Positions 20,322 through 30,634 of a DNA stretch of 64,000 bases are shown here, in pieces. The stretch lies in the NCBI GenBank assembly GCA_010909725.1, contig JAACMV010000004.1, forward strand, positions 124,001-188,000. Direction: 5' to 3'. Source of the stretch: Picochlorum sp. 'celeri' (taxonomy: Eukaryota > Chlorophyta > Trebouxiophyceae). The position numbers were made by a program, and so were the translations under genes. The notes under the pieces are model-generated. The model was not told the DNA's origin, made no database searches, and saw only the letters and a list, made by a program, of their open reading frames with translations. Within the stretch, counting starts at the first letter, position 1. Every line of letters starts with the position of its first letter.

Positions 20322-21557
20322 CTATCTCATTGTAACAAACAATACGCAGGTGATTAATCCAGTCATGAGCGATGTCAGTAGGGCTGACACAATGTTCACC
20401 CCATTGTTATCTAAAACAGCTATACCTGATATTCTGGACACATCAGCGCCTGATGTTCCCGTGATCTTACCAGTCACTCTATTATACCCTGTGAATTGGA
20501 CTGTTGCACCTAGAATCGAGTCAATCAGGGAGCCAACCAGTCCAGCTGCGGCACAGACACCCACCAAAGGCCACTGGCCCATGGCGTTGCCAAAGACTGC
20601 TGATGGGGACAGCAGCCCGGTGAGATAAAAGACGAGACCAATGTATACACCCCCAATGACACTTGCACCCAAGCCTAAAAGCGTGACACCGCCGTTTGTG
20701 CCCTTCCTCACTGGCCTGAGAGTTGTGATGAGGCGTGGCTCTTGTTCACTCAGTTGTCCCACTTCTGACGACCAGGTATCACCGCAGCAACACGAATAGT
20801 ATCCTAGAAATGCAGCTGTTAGAAACGAATACAATGGATGGGGACCTGATGGCAGCACTGTGTACTCGAGACCTCGAGACAACATGGCTGCCTGAACAGC
20901 ATACACAGCAGGTATGAGCCCGTTCGCCAGGACCTGGACCCAGTTCCGCTGTCCACCGCGCTTGAAGTCTTCTTCAACATCTTTATTATCTTCTCCAAAT
21001 CGAGTCAACGCGCTGCTCGCGAAGAAAAAGGCCAGCAAGACAAGCCCACACCGGAAACTGGATCCCAACGTCACAGACCCGACCGCTACAGCGGTAAGCG
21101 CCCCCGATGGAGACAGCGATCGATTTCGATAGCCTTTAAATCCCACATATGTTGCTAAGAATACCCCACCCATCACCTGGCTCGTCACATGAAGCGCATG
21201 TGTTATATAACAGTACCCCAGCAGACCCACATACTTTGACAGCGGTCGCAGCACTCGCTGCCACAAGACATCCATTCGAGTCGGCATTCGAGCACTTGGA
21301 AGTGTTTCAATCGAATCAATGACCGTCTCAGCATGCGAAATCGCATCGTGAACCTTTCGCAAAGCGTCTTCCACCTCTGGATTGGTAATTGGTGTCCTCT
21401 CCGATTCAGGCTCTGGTGTCACTTCTGCACTACTCTTTGGTTTCTCTAGGCTAATAAATTTATTCGCTATCGGTTTATTGTGATTCCACCCGGTATGTGC
21501 GATACGACATGGTCGAATGGTGTGACACAGTCTCGCATTACCACGCCATATCGTCAT
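20322..21557 (-). CDS. DUF92 integral membrane protein, TMEM19/PGR-like
   Basis: A 411-residue single-exon polytopic membrane protein. The motif CCCGDTWSSEVGQLSEQEPR followed by LITTLRPVRKGTNGGVTLLG is diagnostic for the DUF92 family and closest to plant PGR and animal TMEM19. The family also contains plastid phytyl-phosphate kinase VTE6, but the GTNGGVT form here favours the TMEM19/PGR branch. About seven hydrophobic segments follow an N-terminal stretch rich in Arg, Ser and Thr that could be a targeting peptide. Molecular activity is unproven; CTP-dependent prenyl-phosphate kinase activity is known for VTE6 and possible here. Confidence 0.85.
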   Translation of the reverse strand: MTIWRGNARLCHTIRPCRIAHTGWNHNKPIANKFISLEKPKSSAEVTPEPESERTPITNPEVEDALRKVHDAISHAETVIDSIETLPSARMPTRMDVLWQRVLRPLSKYVGLLGYCYITHALHVTSQVMGGVFLATYVGFKGYRNRSLSPSGALTAVAVGSVTLGSSFRCGLVLLAFFFASSALTRFGEDNKDVEEDFKRGGQRNWVQVLANGLIPAVYAVQAAMLSRGLEYTVLPSGPHPLYSFLTAAFLGYYSCCCGDTWSSEVGQLSEQEPRLITTLRPVRKGTNGGVTLLGLGASVIGGVYIGLVFYLTGLLSPSAVFGNAMGQWPLVGVCAAAGLVGSLIDSILGATVQFTGYNRVTGKITGTSGADVSRISGIAVLDNNGVNIVSALLTSLMTGLITCVLFVTMR

Positions 21558-21751
21558 ATCATCAACACTGTATTTAATTTTGGCCTCTGATTCATCTAGT
21601 ATAAAGATCGAAGAAATTGGTTTAGAAACCTTGCATCACAGCGGTGAAAGGATATGCCATGTGCTGATGATGGCATTTTCTTCATCATCCGTGGCCCATT
21701 GTCCTCTGTCATTTCCTAATCGTATTCAAGTATTGTTAGAGAAGAGATTTA

Positions 21752-23705
21752 ATGATGAAGATGATGGCGATCAATGCAAGAGCTCAGGGCATGGCCGTTC
21801 CTGTCAGACATGGGACATGTCGTGGATTAGGAATTCAAAAGGGAGCTGTGAGATGTGCGATGTATTCATCTCATGGAATAAAATCAACAGGATCGATGGA
21901 TAGGTGTGTGTGATGGAATGATGCCTGGTCGATGTGGAGAATTCAAAACCCTCCTACGAGAGCATTCAACCCTTGTGGTTGATTGGGGCTGCTATGCATC
22001 GGATAATGATTGTTATATATAATGCATTGCAATTGTGATGCAGGATTGGGGCACGTATGGGATCGATCAAAGGGGTTGTTCCTCAGGCGACAGCAGCTGC
22101 TGCAGTTGCTCAGCCAGAGGGGGCATCACCTCCGTGGCCAGGGGCCAAGATTGCACCTTTGATAGCATCCGTGTCGTTGGGTTTGGTGTTGAACTATGTA
22201 GTGCCTACTCCGGAGGGTATTACGCAGCAAGGTTGGACGCTGTTGTCCATTTTTGTGTCTACAATTGCGGGGTTGGTGCTTGAGCCTCTTCCTGTGGGTG
22301 CCTGGGCTTTTCTGTCTGCGACTGTTGCCATTGCGACCAAGACGTTGAGCTTTACATCGGCATTTACTGCGTTTACGAATGATGTGATTTGGCTTATTGT
22401 GGTGTCCTTCTTTTTTGCCAAGGTATGTTTTGTTGTTGAGACCTGCCATGAAATGGAATGGAATGGAATGTTACATGTGTGTAAATGAATGCTGTGTAGG
22501 GATTTGAAAAGACTGGTTTAGGAGAGCGTGTCGCTCAGTTGTTCGTAAAGTTTTTTGGAAAGAGCACGCTTGGGTTGGCGTATGGACTTTCTTTTGCGGA
22601 AGTATTGATTGCTCCAGCCATGCCTTCTACCACGGCGAGAGCTGGTGGGATTTTCATGCCTATTATGAACTCCTTGTCCTTAAATGCGGATTCCAAGCCA
22701 AGTATGTTGATGTATTGTGACAACAACCTATCAATGTGACGCACATTTTAATGCTGTATTCTTCTTTGTGCAGATGATCCGTCAAGGAAAAAGTTGGGGG
22801 CTTTTCTGGTGAACACGCAATTCCAGGGATCTGTGAATTCGTCAGCCATGTTTTTGACTGCAGCTGCACAAAACTTGCTGTGTCTTAAAATTGCCACGGA
22901 AATGGGAGTCATCATTCCCTCTGCGTGGGTGACATGGTTTAAAGCTGCATTTGTCCCAGCAATTATCAGTTTGTTGTTGACGCCAATGATTATGTACAAA
23001 ATCTTTCCCCCAGAAATAAAATCGACACCTGAAGCTCCTGCTTTGGCAGAAAAGCGTTTAGAGAGTATGGGGCCAATGAGTCGAGATGAGAAGATTATGC
23101 TTGGGACAATGGGAACAGCTGTTCTCCTGTGGGTGTGTGGAGATGCATTGGGAATCTCTGCCGTGACCACAGCAATGATTGGTCTGTCGGGGCTTTTGCT
23201 CTCAGGTGTGCTTACGTGGAGAGAATGCTTGACGTATCCTGCTGCGTGGGATACCCTGTTTTGGTTTGCCATCTTGGTGGGAATGTCTGGTCAGTTGAAT
23301 TCTCTGGGAGTCATTTCTCATTTTGCAAACCAGGTCGGAACTCAGTTGGCTGCTGCAAGTATGAGCTGGCCACAAGTATTTGTCATCCTTAATGCAGCAT
23401 ACTTTGTGTTGCATTACATGTTTGCATCCCAGACAGCTCATGTGGGAGCATTGTATTCAGCCTTTTTGGCAATGAGTCTTTCAACTGGTGTCCCAGGAGT
23501 GCTTGCAGCACTGTCCTTGGGAGTTATGTCGAACCTGTTTGGTTCTCTGACGCATTATGGATCTGGTCAGGGTGCCGTGTACTATGGTGCCGGATATTTG
23601 GATTTGAAGGAGGTGTTCAAATATGGAGCATTGATGGGAACGTTTAATTTCATCCTGTGGATGTTGATTGGATCTGTGTGGTGGAAATTTGTTGGCCTGT
23701 TTTAG
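21752..23705 (+). CDS. DiT1: Plastid dicarboxylate (2-oxoglutarate/malate) translocator, DASS family
   Basis: Four exons: 21752-21903, 22044-22422, 22500-22701, 22774-23705 (554 aa). The protein exchanges 2-oxoglutarate or other dicarboxylates for malate across the plastid inner envelope, linking photorespiratory nitrogen assimilation to the cytosol. The first exon is my reconstruction. A reading frame from ATG 21752 (MAINARAQGMAVPVRHGTC...), basic and without acidic residues until its end, splices over a 140-nt intron in exact phase into the main ORF, supplying a plausible transit peptide. DASS motifs MPSTTARAGGIFMPIMNSL and SQTAHVGALYSAFLAMSL mark the two substrate-binding repeats, and about 12-14 membrane segments are visible. 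The second intron holds a short AATGG tandem repeat (about 22451-22470). Confidence 0.88.
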
Positions 23706-23778
23706 ATGATATTGCAGTCTATACAAAGGAAGAGAAAAACTATACAGATATTATTATAATAATGTTGAACATGAAAAA

Positions 23779-25442
23779 CTACTTCTTCTCCTTCTTGGCC
23801 TTCTTTTCCTTCTTCTTCTTTTTCTTCTCCTTCTTCTCAGATGTATCTGGTGCCTCACTTTCAGCCTTGCGCTTTTTCTTGTCCTTCTTTTGCTTTTTGC
23901 TAGGGGTCTCAGCATCTGCAGCAGCAGATCCTCCTCCCAGAGCTGTGACAACCTCGTGCATCACATCAGCATTCTTTCGTGGAGCAACACCCTCCTCATA
24001 GAATCTAAGTCTCTCTTCCACCTGCTCCTTCATTTTCTCTCCAAACGCTGGTGTACTCTCATCCATAAAGGCATCAATTCGAGATGCGATAGAGCACTTG
24101 TTTGCAAGATATCGTGAAATTCTTCCCTTATTCCTCTGCTTTGCACGACCAATAAAGCTGGAATGGAAGATGAGCCCATACTTTGGTGTATTTCCTTTTG
24201 TTTTCAACGCTCTAAACAAAGCCTTCTCAGCTCCCAAGATTTGCACCGTCGAGGCTGGATATTTGGCCAAATTCGTAAGAGACCCTGCATGCGATATCAG
24301 CCTTGCAGCAACAAGCTCCCCAATAAGAGCTCCCAGATTCGGGGCCACGGCCTGCATTTTATCCTGAAGATAGGTGAACAATTTATGTCTATACTCTGCC
24401 AAAGAAATAACCCTCTTGGCAAAGGCTTCGATATTAATCAGATCAATCGGAGAGATATCCTGACCCATGGAGGCCTTGGCAGCATCCACCACCTCCTTTG
24501 CCTTCTCCTCATCACCCAAAATTTCCTTAATAGCAGGAATGGACTCATCACTCAGAGTAGACTTGTCCTTGATGAACAAGGTCAACTTGGCATAGAGGTA
24601 ATTGTCTGTAACAATCTTGACAAGCTCTGGGAAATGCCACGAGTACCACTCTCTGACTCTCATCACAAACGTATTCACATCTTTATCCAAGGTATCCAAG
24701 AGAGCAATCGCCTGAATAATCATATTATCAGACTTGTTCACGTTGAATTTCACCTTTGCTCTGGAGTACGAGTGCGCCAAACCAAGCTGAGCCCTTGACA
24801 TATCAGAACCGCTCAACCCCTTGATGAACGTCGTAAAGTGGTATCTGACCCCTCTGATCAACTCTCCAATCTTCTCATTACACTCACAGGGAATCTTTGT
24901 CTCTTCCTGAATAGCAGACCCAAGCTTTGCTTCTGACACACCCAAGGTAAACTTGGCTTTCGAAGAACTCTTGACTTTGGGCAAATTGGTCGTCAGAAAA
25001 TTCACCAAATCCTCAGTCACCTATACCAATCAAACGGCATCACGTCATATAACAGTGTATGGAGACAAAGCACATGGAGCCGGCACATTGCCGTCCATCA
25101 GAAAAACCAATACACTACCGCATCGCCCATGTCACCATCACATCCATACATGAAATCAAATATCAGAGATATTCCCAGCCCACCCTCCCATACACAAGCA
25201 CACATCCGCCGGGTGTCTGCTGCATGCATTACCTGTGACTCGGAAACGGCATTAATCTGCTCCAATGCATTCGCTGCGGACACGAATGGCTTGAAAGCTG
25301 TCAATTTAACACTTTTGCCAAATCGTGACACATCGATGATGCTTTGTTGCATTTCATCCACCGAGTTGCCAATCTCATCGAAACTCGAGACTTCGAACAG
25401 GCCATAGCCTGATGCGCTTTCGTACAACAAAAACGTCGTCAT
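23779..25442 (-). CDS. NOP56: Box C/D snoRNP core protein NOP56
   Basis: Two exons on the minus strand: 25233-25442 and 23779-25020, with a 212-nt intron (483 aa). NOP56 pairs with NOP58 and fibrillarin to guide rRNA 2'-O-methylation and is part of the U3 sno[17 protein letters not shown] starts the N-terminal domain. [16 protein letters not shown]...[19 protein letters not shown], then [26 protein letters not shown], distinguish NOP56 from NOP58. The Nop domain [20 protein letters not shown] and the block ending [15 protein letters not shown] follow. The C-terminus is a Lys/Glu-rich tail, as usual. The gene converges on the dicarboxylate translocator, 73 bp between stops. Confidence 0.96.
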
Positions 25443-25608
25443 TGTTGTTCAATTTTACAACAATAAAAAAGTATGTGCCGCAGGGGATGGGTATCCTGCA
25501 TGTATGCATACCCTGTGCCATCCTGACATCCATCCAGGTGCAGCCAAAGCAAGATTGGTGTTCCCAACTGCAGTGACACAATTTCAACCGAGAAAAGATA
25601 CATATATT

Positions 25609-26796
25609 CTATGAAACATTCTTTGATCTACTCTTCTTATGCCCAACGGATATGGATTCAGCGTTATCAAGTATGTCCTCAAATGCTGTTGGTCTCTTTG
25701 CATGCCTCACATCTCTCTGTTCTGCTGCCACCTCTCCCCGACGAGGCTCATCCTCAGCCTGAGGCGATTTCAAGTCCTCCATAGGCACCCTCCATAAATC
25801 TTGCGTTGCTGGAAGATTTTCTTTTCTCTCCCATATCACCCCTCCCTCTGAATCAGGACTCCCTCCTGTAGTAGCAGTAGTATACATGGTGTATGGATCA
25901 GGAGGAATACTAGCTGGTTCATCCCCGTTGCGCTGTTCTCCAACATCTTCTTTCTTCTCGCTTTCTATCTTTCTTGGAAAAGATTCTGAGGAACTTTTTG
26001 TTGAAGCAGCAGAGCCACTCAGCGTAGATATCAGCATATACATGAGAGATGTACCCAGCACAAGACCACCTGTTCCCATGGCAATCAATGCAACATTTTT
26101 GGAATCTACATTCTGCAACAAGGCTGAAACCCCACCATCCTCTTCAACTCTATCAACACGCCGATTAGTAGCTAGGCCGTCCTCTCGCTCTCCCAACAAT
26201 GCAGCAGTTTCATCCTCCTCTTCACCACCACGAACAATCTCAGAAGAAGCAGGAGGAAATGCCCCTGCATCCCTGCTCTCCACCACAACCATGTTACTTT
26301 TCTTTTCTTCTTCTATATTGCTAGTATTGCTGCTCCGTTGAACATCATCATCATCTTTATTAGTAGTAGTATCATTATTCCCCACCAACCCCTGAGGAAA
26401 CTCCTTCAACCCAACACCTTGCTGCTCAAACAACTTGGCCACATCCTCATCAGACATGGTCGACAGCATATCCCTATATTGCTCCACAAGCATCTTCTCA
26501 GCAACCCATCGAGGTATCGGAACAGTCCTCTCCTGCTGACCAATGGACTGGATGACCAACATGTGTCCATCCAGCCATGCACCATGTGGTTCTTGTATTC
26601 CATGGAATGCTCCTATTCGACGCCTACAGACTATGACAGATCCACGTCGAGACCATGGTGCTCTCACACTATTGAGGATGGAAGAGGAACAAGGCTCTAG
26701 AGTTCTTGCAGAAGAATTGCGTCCTGAATGCTGAAGAGAATTTGTGACTGATACCCTATACTGCATCCGTATCGAATGCAATGCTTTTATGTCCAT
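25609..26796 (-). CDS. Unknown single-pass membrane protein with a targeting-like N-terminus
   Basis: A 395-residue single-exon ORF; no family recognised. The N-terminal 60 residues are rich in Ser and Arg with almost no acidic residues (RVSVTNSLQHSGRNSSARTL), suggesting organelle import. A semi-conserved-looking segment VPIPRWVAEKMLVEQYRDML...EDVAKLFEQQGV follows. One hydrophobic helix VALIAMGTGGLVLGTSLMYM lies near residue 235. The remainder is acidic and low-complexity, ending in a basic tail (GHKKSRSKN). Codon use and length argue for a real gene. It could be a plastid or mitochondrial membrane anchor; function unknown. Confidence 0.6.
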   Translation of the reverse strand: MDIKALHSIRMQYRVSVTNSLQHSGRNSSARTLEPCSSSILNSVRAPWSRRGSVIVCRRRIGAFHGIQEPHGAWLDGHMLVIQSIGQQERTVPIPRWVAEKMLVEQYRDMLSTMSDEDVAKLFEQQGVGLKEFPQGLVGNNDTTTNKDDDDVQRSSNTSNIEEEKKSNMVVVESRDAGAFPPASSEIVRGGEEEDETAALLGEREDGLATNRRVDRVEEDGGVSALLQNVDSKNVALIAMGTGGLVLGTSLMYMLISTLSGSAASTKSSSESFPRKIESEKKEDVGEQRNGDEPASIPPDPYTMYTTATTGGSPDSEGGVIWERKENLPATQDLWRVPMEDLKSPQAEDEPRRGEVAAEQRDVRHAKRPTAFEDILDNAESISVGHKKSRSKNVS

Positions 26797-26901
26797 TTAA
26801 AAAGTACACAAGAGTGGTACACGCGTGTGCGTAGGTCTCAGAGAAGGAAGAAGCACCCTATTTTCCAACAATCGAGGCAAGGCTGTCAAAAAATTCTCCT
26901 G

Positions 26902-26983
26902 TATCGCGTCATGTCGCGTTATAGCCGGTCATCAAAGGAATCTATCAATGCGGCAAAAGATTCCCAAACTAGGCTATATAAAT
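26902..26983 (+). promoter_or_regulatory. Promoter of GAPDH-Ars: shared blocks and TATA box
   Basis: Block 1 TATCGCGTCATG (26902-26913) and block 2 GGCAAAAGATTCCC (26952-26965) recur exactly upstream of the next gene, arsJ. CTATATAAAT (26974-26983) follows, about 40-48 bp before the ATG. A perfect palindrome ACACGCGTGT lies further upstream (26819-26828). Regulatory role is inferred from the exact repetition. Confidence 0.6.
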
Positions 26984-27021
26984 TAAACTTTTGGTATACG
27001 AATACCCGATAGTGACTGAAA

Positions 27022-28242
27022 ATGGCTCCTGTTCCATGTTTACTCAATGGCTTTGGTCGCATTGGTATGCCTTTTTTTGGTTGGTGTTATTCAAGGAACC
27101 AAGGAAGGATTCACATTGGTGTGTTTGTTCCTACTACGATGCAGGAAGGCTTGCCATGCGCATTGCATACGATTCCAAGGATACATCAGCGATTCAGGTT
27201 GTGCATATTAATGATTTGGCGAGCGTGGAGAGTTCTGCATACCTGTTGCAGTATGACTCTGTCCATGGGACCTGGGAGCATGATGTCCAGGTGGATGAGA
27301 ATGGTAATATTGTGATTACTGATGCTCATACCAAGGAGAAGCAGGTTGTTACGTACTCGAGGCACACAAGTCCAAAGGATTTGGTTCTGTCCGAGTGCAA
27401 TGGGGCGTCCATGGTGTTGGAAGGCACTGGGGTGTTTTTGACACGGGATGCACTCCAGCCCTACTTTGATAATGGAGCATCAAAGGTGGTTGTGACTGCT
27501 CCGGTCAAGGACCCGGCAAACCCAGTGACGAATATTGTGTATGGAGTGAACCATGCCGTGTATGATCCGGCCAAGGATTCCATCGTGACTGCTGCCTCGT
27601 GCACCACCAACTGCCTGGCTCCAGTGGTCAAAGTAATTCAGGAGAAGTTGAAGATTCGTCATGGATGCATCACGACAGTGCATGATGTGACCAATACTCA
27701 GAGTATTTTAGACTGTCCTAATACGAAGAAGAGCGATCTGAGGAGAGCGAGGTCCGCATTGGTGAACCTGGCCCCGACCAGTACTGGCAGTGCTACTGCC
27801 ATTGCGCTCATTTTCCCAGAGCTCAAAGGCAAGCTGAATGGACTTGCGATCCGAGTTCCGCTCACGAATTCTAGTATAACGGATTGCGTCTTCGAGGTGG
27901 AGAAGGAAACGACTGCCGAAGAGGTGAATGCGCTGTTGAAGGAGGCAGCTGAAGGGGAGCTCAAGGGTATTCTTGGGTATGAAACCAAGCCACTCGTGTC
28001 TACCGATTACATCAATGACCCTCGCTCAGGCATCGTTGATGCTTTAAGCACCCAAGTTATTGATAAGACATTGGTCAAAATATATGTATGGGTACGTTGG
28101 TTGCTCTTGTGTAGTAGTAGTAGTATGTTGAATTGGTGTCATGGTAACCGTGATGATGATAATGCAGTATGATAATGAGTTTGGATACTCTCACCGTTTT
28201 GTTGATGTGGCCAACATGGTTGCCGCATCCATCAAGCAGTAA
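27022..28242 (+). CDS. gapdh: ArsJ-associated glyceraldehyde-3-phosphate dehydrogenase (arsenate detoxification)
   Basis: Three exons: 27022-27064, 27145-28091, 28168-28242 (introns 80 and 76 nt; 354 aa). The NAD-binding motif is NGFGRIGRLAMR and the catalytic Cys is C167 in SCTTNCLAP. It is not a typical glycolytic GapC or plastid GapA/B. The segments HDVTNTQSILDCPNTKKSDL, RRARSALVNLAPTSTGSATA, FPELKGKLNGLAIRVPLTNS and GILGYETKPLVSTDYINDPR match the bacterial GAPDH encoded beside arsJ. That enzyme uses arsenate in place of phosphate to make unstable 1-arseno-3-phosphoglycerate, which ArsJ exports. There is no transit peptide, so it is probably cytosolic. The arsJ gene follows on the same strand. 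Glycolytic use remains possible. Confidence 0.87.
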
Positions 28243-28279
28243 TTGCAACTGCTCATATATATGTTTTGTTCGAGTAGAA

Positions 28280-28285
28280 TGTAAC
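28280..28285 (+). promoter_or_regulatory. TGTAAC poly(A) signal of GAPDH-Ars
   Basis: TGTAAC 38 nt past the stop codon. It implies that the GAPDH transcript is terminated before arsJ, so the two genes are not a polycistronic unit. Confidence 0.55.
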
Positions 28286-28371
28286 ACGCAGTATGATTAT
28301 TATGCTCCACTGCTGTTGTACTGGCTGCTCTTGACAACGGCAGTTGGTCAGTGCACTCCTTCATAGTGTCA

Positions 28372-28448
28372 TATCGCGTCATGGCAAAAGATTCCCTCGG
28401 AGAATTTGTTACATGTGCGGCGTACTCGCCTTGTTTATAGTCTATAAA
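28372..28448 (+). promoter_or_regulatory. Promoter of arsJ: shared blocks and TATA-like box
   Basis: TATCGCGTCATG (28372-28383) runs directly into GGCAAAAGATTCCC (28383-28396, overlapping by one base). Both blocks are identical to those before GAPDH-Ars, where they lie 38 bp apart. TATAAA sits at 28443-28448, 58 bp before the ATG at 28506. Confidence 0.6.
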
Positions 28449-28505
28449 ATTCTAAATAATTATTTTATTGGTATTTGGGTGTATTGTGTCCGCGCATTTG
28501 CAAGT

Positions 28506-30265
28506 ATGGAGGGTCGAACTGACGCGGATGGTAAAGTCGCGGAAGAGGCTGCGTCTCAAGAGGTGATGGATCCATCAGTGGCTGAACTGGACACTGCCAT
28601 GACGACTGCGAGCAATGGCGATGCAACGATTGGGGCAAAGCCATCTCGAGGCTTTGGGCATTACAAAAGGGCGATGAAGGAAAAGTATGGGGCATTGTAC
28701 CCGTTTGCCATTATATCCATCACCTATCTGTTGTTTACTGTGACTGATGGGGCTGTGAGGATGATTGTGCTCTTGCACGCATATAATAAAGGATTTACTG
28801 CCATGGATGTGGCTATTATGTTTAGTTTCTACGAGTTGGCTGGTGTTGTGACCAACTTGATGGCTGGAATGTTGGGGGCGCGGTGGGGAATCAAGACAAC
28901 ATTGTTGACTGGATTGACGGTTCAGTTGGTTGCCTTTGGTATGCTGTTTGGATGGCAGAACGACTGGTCAACAGTGGCGGCCATTGTCTATGTTACCGTG
29001 TCTCAGACGATGAGTGGTGTTGCAAAGGATTTGACGAAATTGGGGGGCAAGACGGTGACCAAACTAGTTACTCCTGAAGGAAAGAACTCATCCTTGTTCA
29101 AACTTGTGTCTTTCATCACGGGGTGGAAGAACTCTCTCAAGGGTGTTGGGTATTTTCTCGGTGCAGCATTAGTGAGTGTAAATTACTATCTTGCATTGGG
29201 TGTATTATGCGGGTTTATCCTCGCCGCCTACCCATTCGCTCTGTTTGGTCTGTCGAATGAGCTTGGCAGAGCACGAAAGGAAAATGTCAAATTCTCTCAG
29301 CTGTTCAAGTACGTTTTTGCTGTTGTTGTTTTCTTCTTCTCTGTGGTATCTATGTCTATGGACAAAGATCATGAGTATTTATGTATTTATCCCGATACCT
29401 TGATTGCAGGAATAAGTATAACATCAACATTTTGTCCTTGTCTCGAGTGTTTTTATTTGGGTCACGAGATTTGTGGTTTGAAGTTCCACTTCCATTCTTT
29501 TTGAGAAACCCCGCGTCTGGAATCGGATGGAGTAGAACACTGACAGGAGCTTTTCTGGCAATATTCATCATCGTGTATGGCCAGATGCAGAGTTGGACAC
29601 CCCAACTTGCCCTCAAGCCCCTCAGGCAATCACCCCCAGACAAGTATGCTGCCATTTGGTGGTGTGCCTCCTTGTCTGTGCCGACCGCCATTCTGGGAGG
29701 ATTGCTTTTAGGAAGCGATGTATTTGGTCCAAATGCAAGCTCTGGGTCAGCAATATCAGCATTGACCGTACTCCTGTATGCATTCTGCATCTTTTTTGCC
29801 ATTAATTCTGCCATCCATTCATACTTGATTGTCAGGTATGCTGATGGGGACAAAGTCGCCATGCAAGTTGGTGTATACTACGCATCAAATGCGCTTGGAA
29901 GGTTATTAGGAACTTTATTCTCCGGAGTTTTATACACATATGTGGGAAGCACTGTTGTGGATGGCTTTGGGGCCTGTGTCATTGCGTCATGCCTGGTGTC
30001 CTTGGTGTCCACATGTATCGATAACTTTTTGCGAGAAGATCAGGTGGGAGCCACATTCTTCGGACCATTGAACAGATGCTTCCCTTGTTGGATTCCAGCA
30101 CCACAAGCTGTGCTGGATATTGAGGCAAAGGGAGTAGATGATTCAGCACAGCAGACTGAAGGAATGACACCATGTGACAAGACCATGGATGGAGAGCAAT
30201 CGATAGAAAACGTCAATGGGGCTGTAGATGCACCATCAGAGATGGCACCGCCGTCAAAGTGCTAA
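28506..30265 (+). CDS. arsJ: ArsJ-type MFS permease (1-arseno-3-phosphoglycerate efflux)
   Basis: Two exons: 28506-29308 and 29410-30265 (101-nt intron; 552 aa). The core matches bacterial ArsJ. LFTVTDGAVRMIVLLHAYNK opens the first helix, followed by FSFYELAGVVTNLMAGMLGA, SGVAKDLTKLGGKTVTKLVT, GWKNSLKGVGYFLGAALVS, and in exon 2 SRVFLFGSRDLWFEVPLPFF. About 12 membrane helices are visible. It is longer than bacterial ArsJ (about 400 aa), with about 64 extra hydrophilic N-terminal residues and a roughly 70-residue C-terminal tail. Together with the adjacent GAPDH it would expel arsenate as arseno-phosphoglycerate. I chose ATG 28506 because an upstream in-frame ATG (28413) precedes the TATA-like element. 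Membrane location (plasma membrane or vacuole) is unknown. Confidence 0.87.
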
Positions 30266-30634
30266 TATTTTACACGTATATTTCATAGATGATGATGATG
30301 ATACGTACCTGTCAGTATGAATTCAAGTCTCTCTTAGCTCTCGGAAACCACCAGTATCTGTATGGTATGATTTCTGTATCCAAGAAGAAAAGTTCCAGAA
30401 TAAGCATCATCACAAATAGAAGAGAGACGTGCACAGATTGAGACGAGAGAAGAGAGAGTGCATTGCAGCAATACATGAATGAAAGGAGAAGCAGCACAAC
30501 AAGAAATAAAAGGTCAAGAGCAATATAAACATTGCATACCCACTTTCAATGCGAATTGGCTGTTTCATTCGTTATTATTCTGCTCCTCGTACTTCAACTG
30601 CAATGTTACACAAAGAACACAATACCAACACTCT
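30266..30634. other. Intergenic between convergent arsJ and the KH-domain gene
   Basis: 369 bp holding two 3' UTRs. TGTAAC on the minus strand at 30605-30610 lies 25 nt past the KH stop. A GATGATGAT repeat is near 30289-30300. Nothing else was recognised. Confidence 0.45.

Noticed and set aside
21580..21903. 107-codon plus-strand ORF upstream of the dicarboxylate translocator
   Set aside because: It begins at TTG, has no family resemblance and overlaps the better-supported transit-peptide exon in another frame.
26902..28396. gapdh-arsJ as bacterial contamination or a single operon
   Set aside because: Both genes have GT-AG introns required for frame, lie between plainly eukaryotic genes, and are separated by a TGTAAC signal and a TATA-like box.
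28413..28505. N-terminal extension of ArsJ from ATG 28413
   Set aside because: It would place the start before a TATAAA element and encode an Ile/Tyr/Phe-rich stretch not matched to ArsJ; ATG 28506 fits better.
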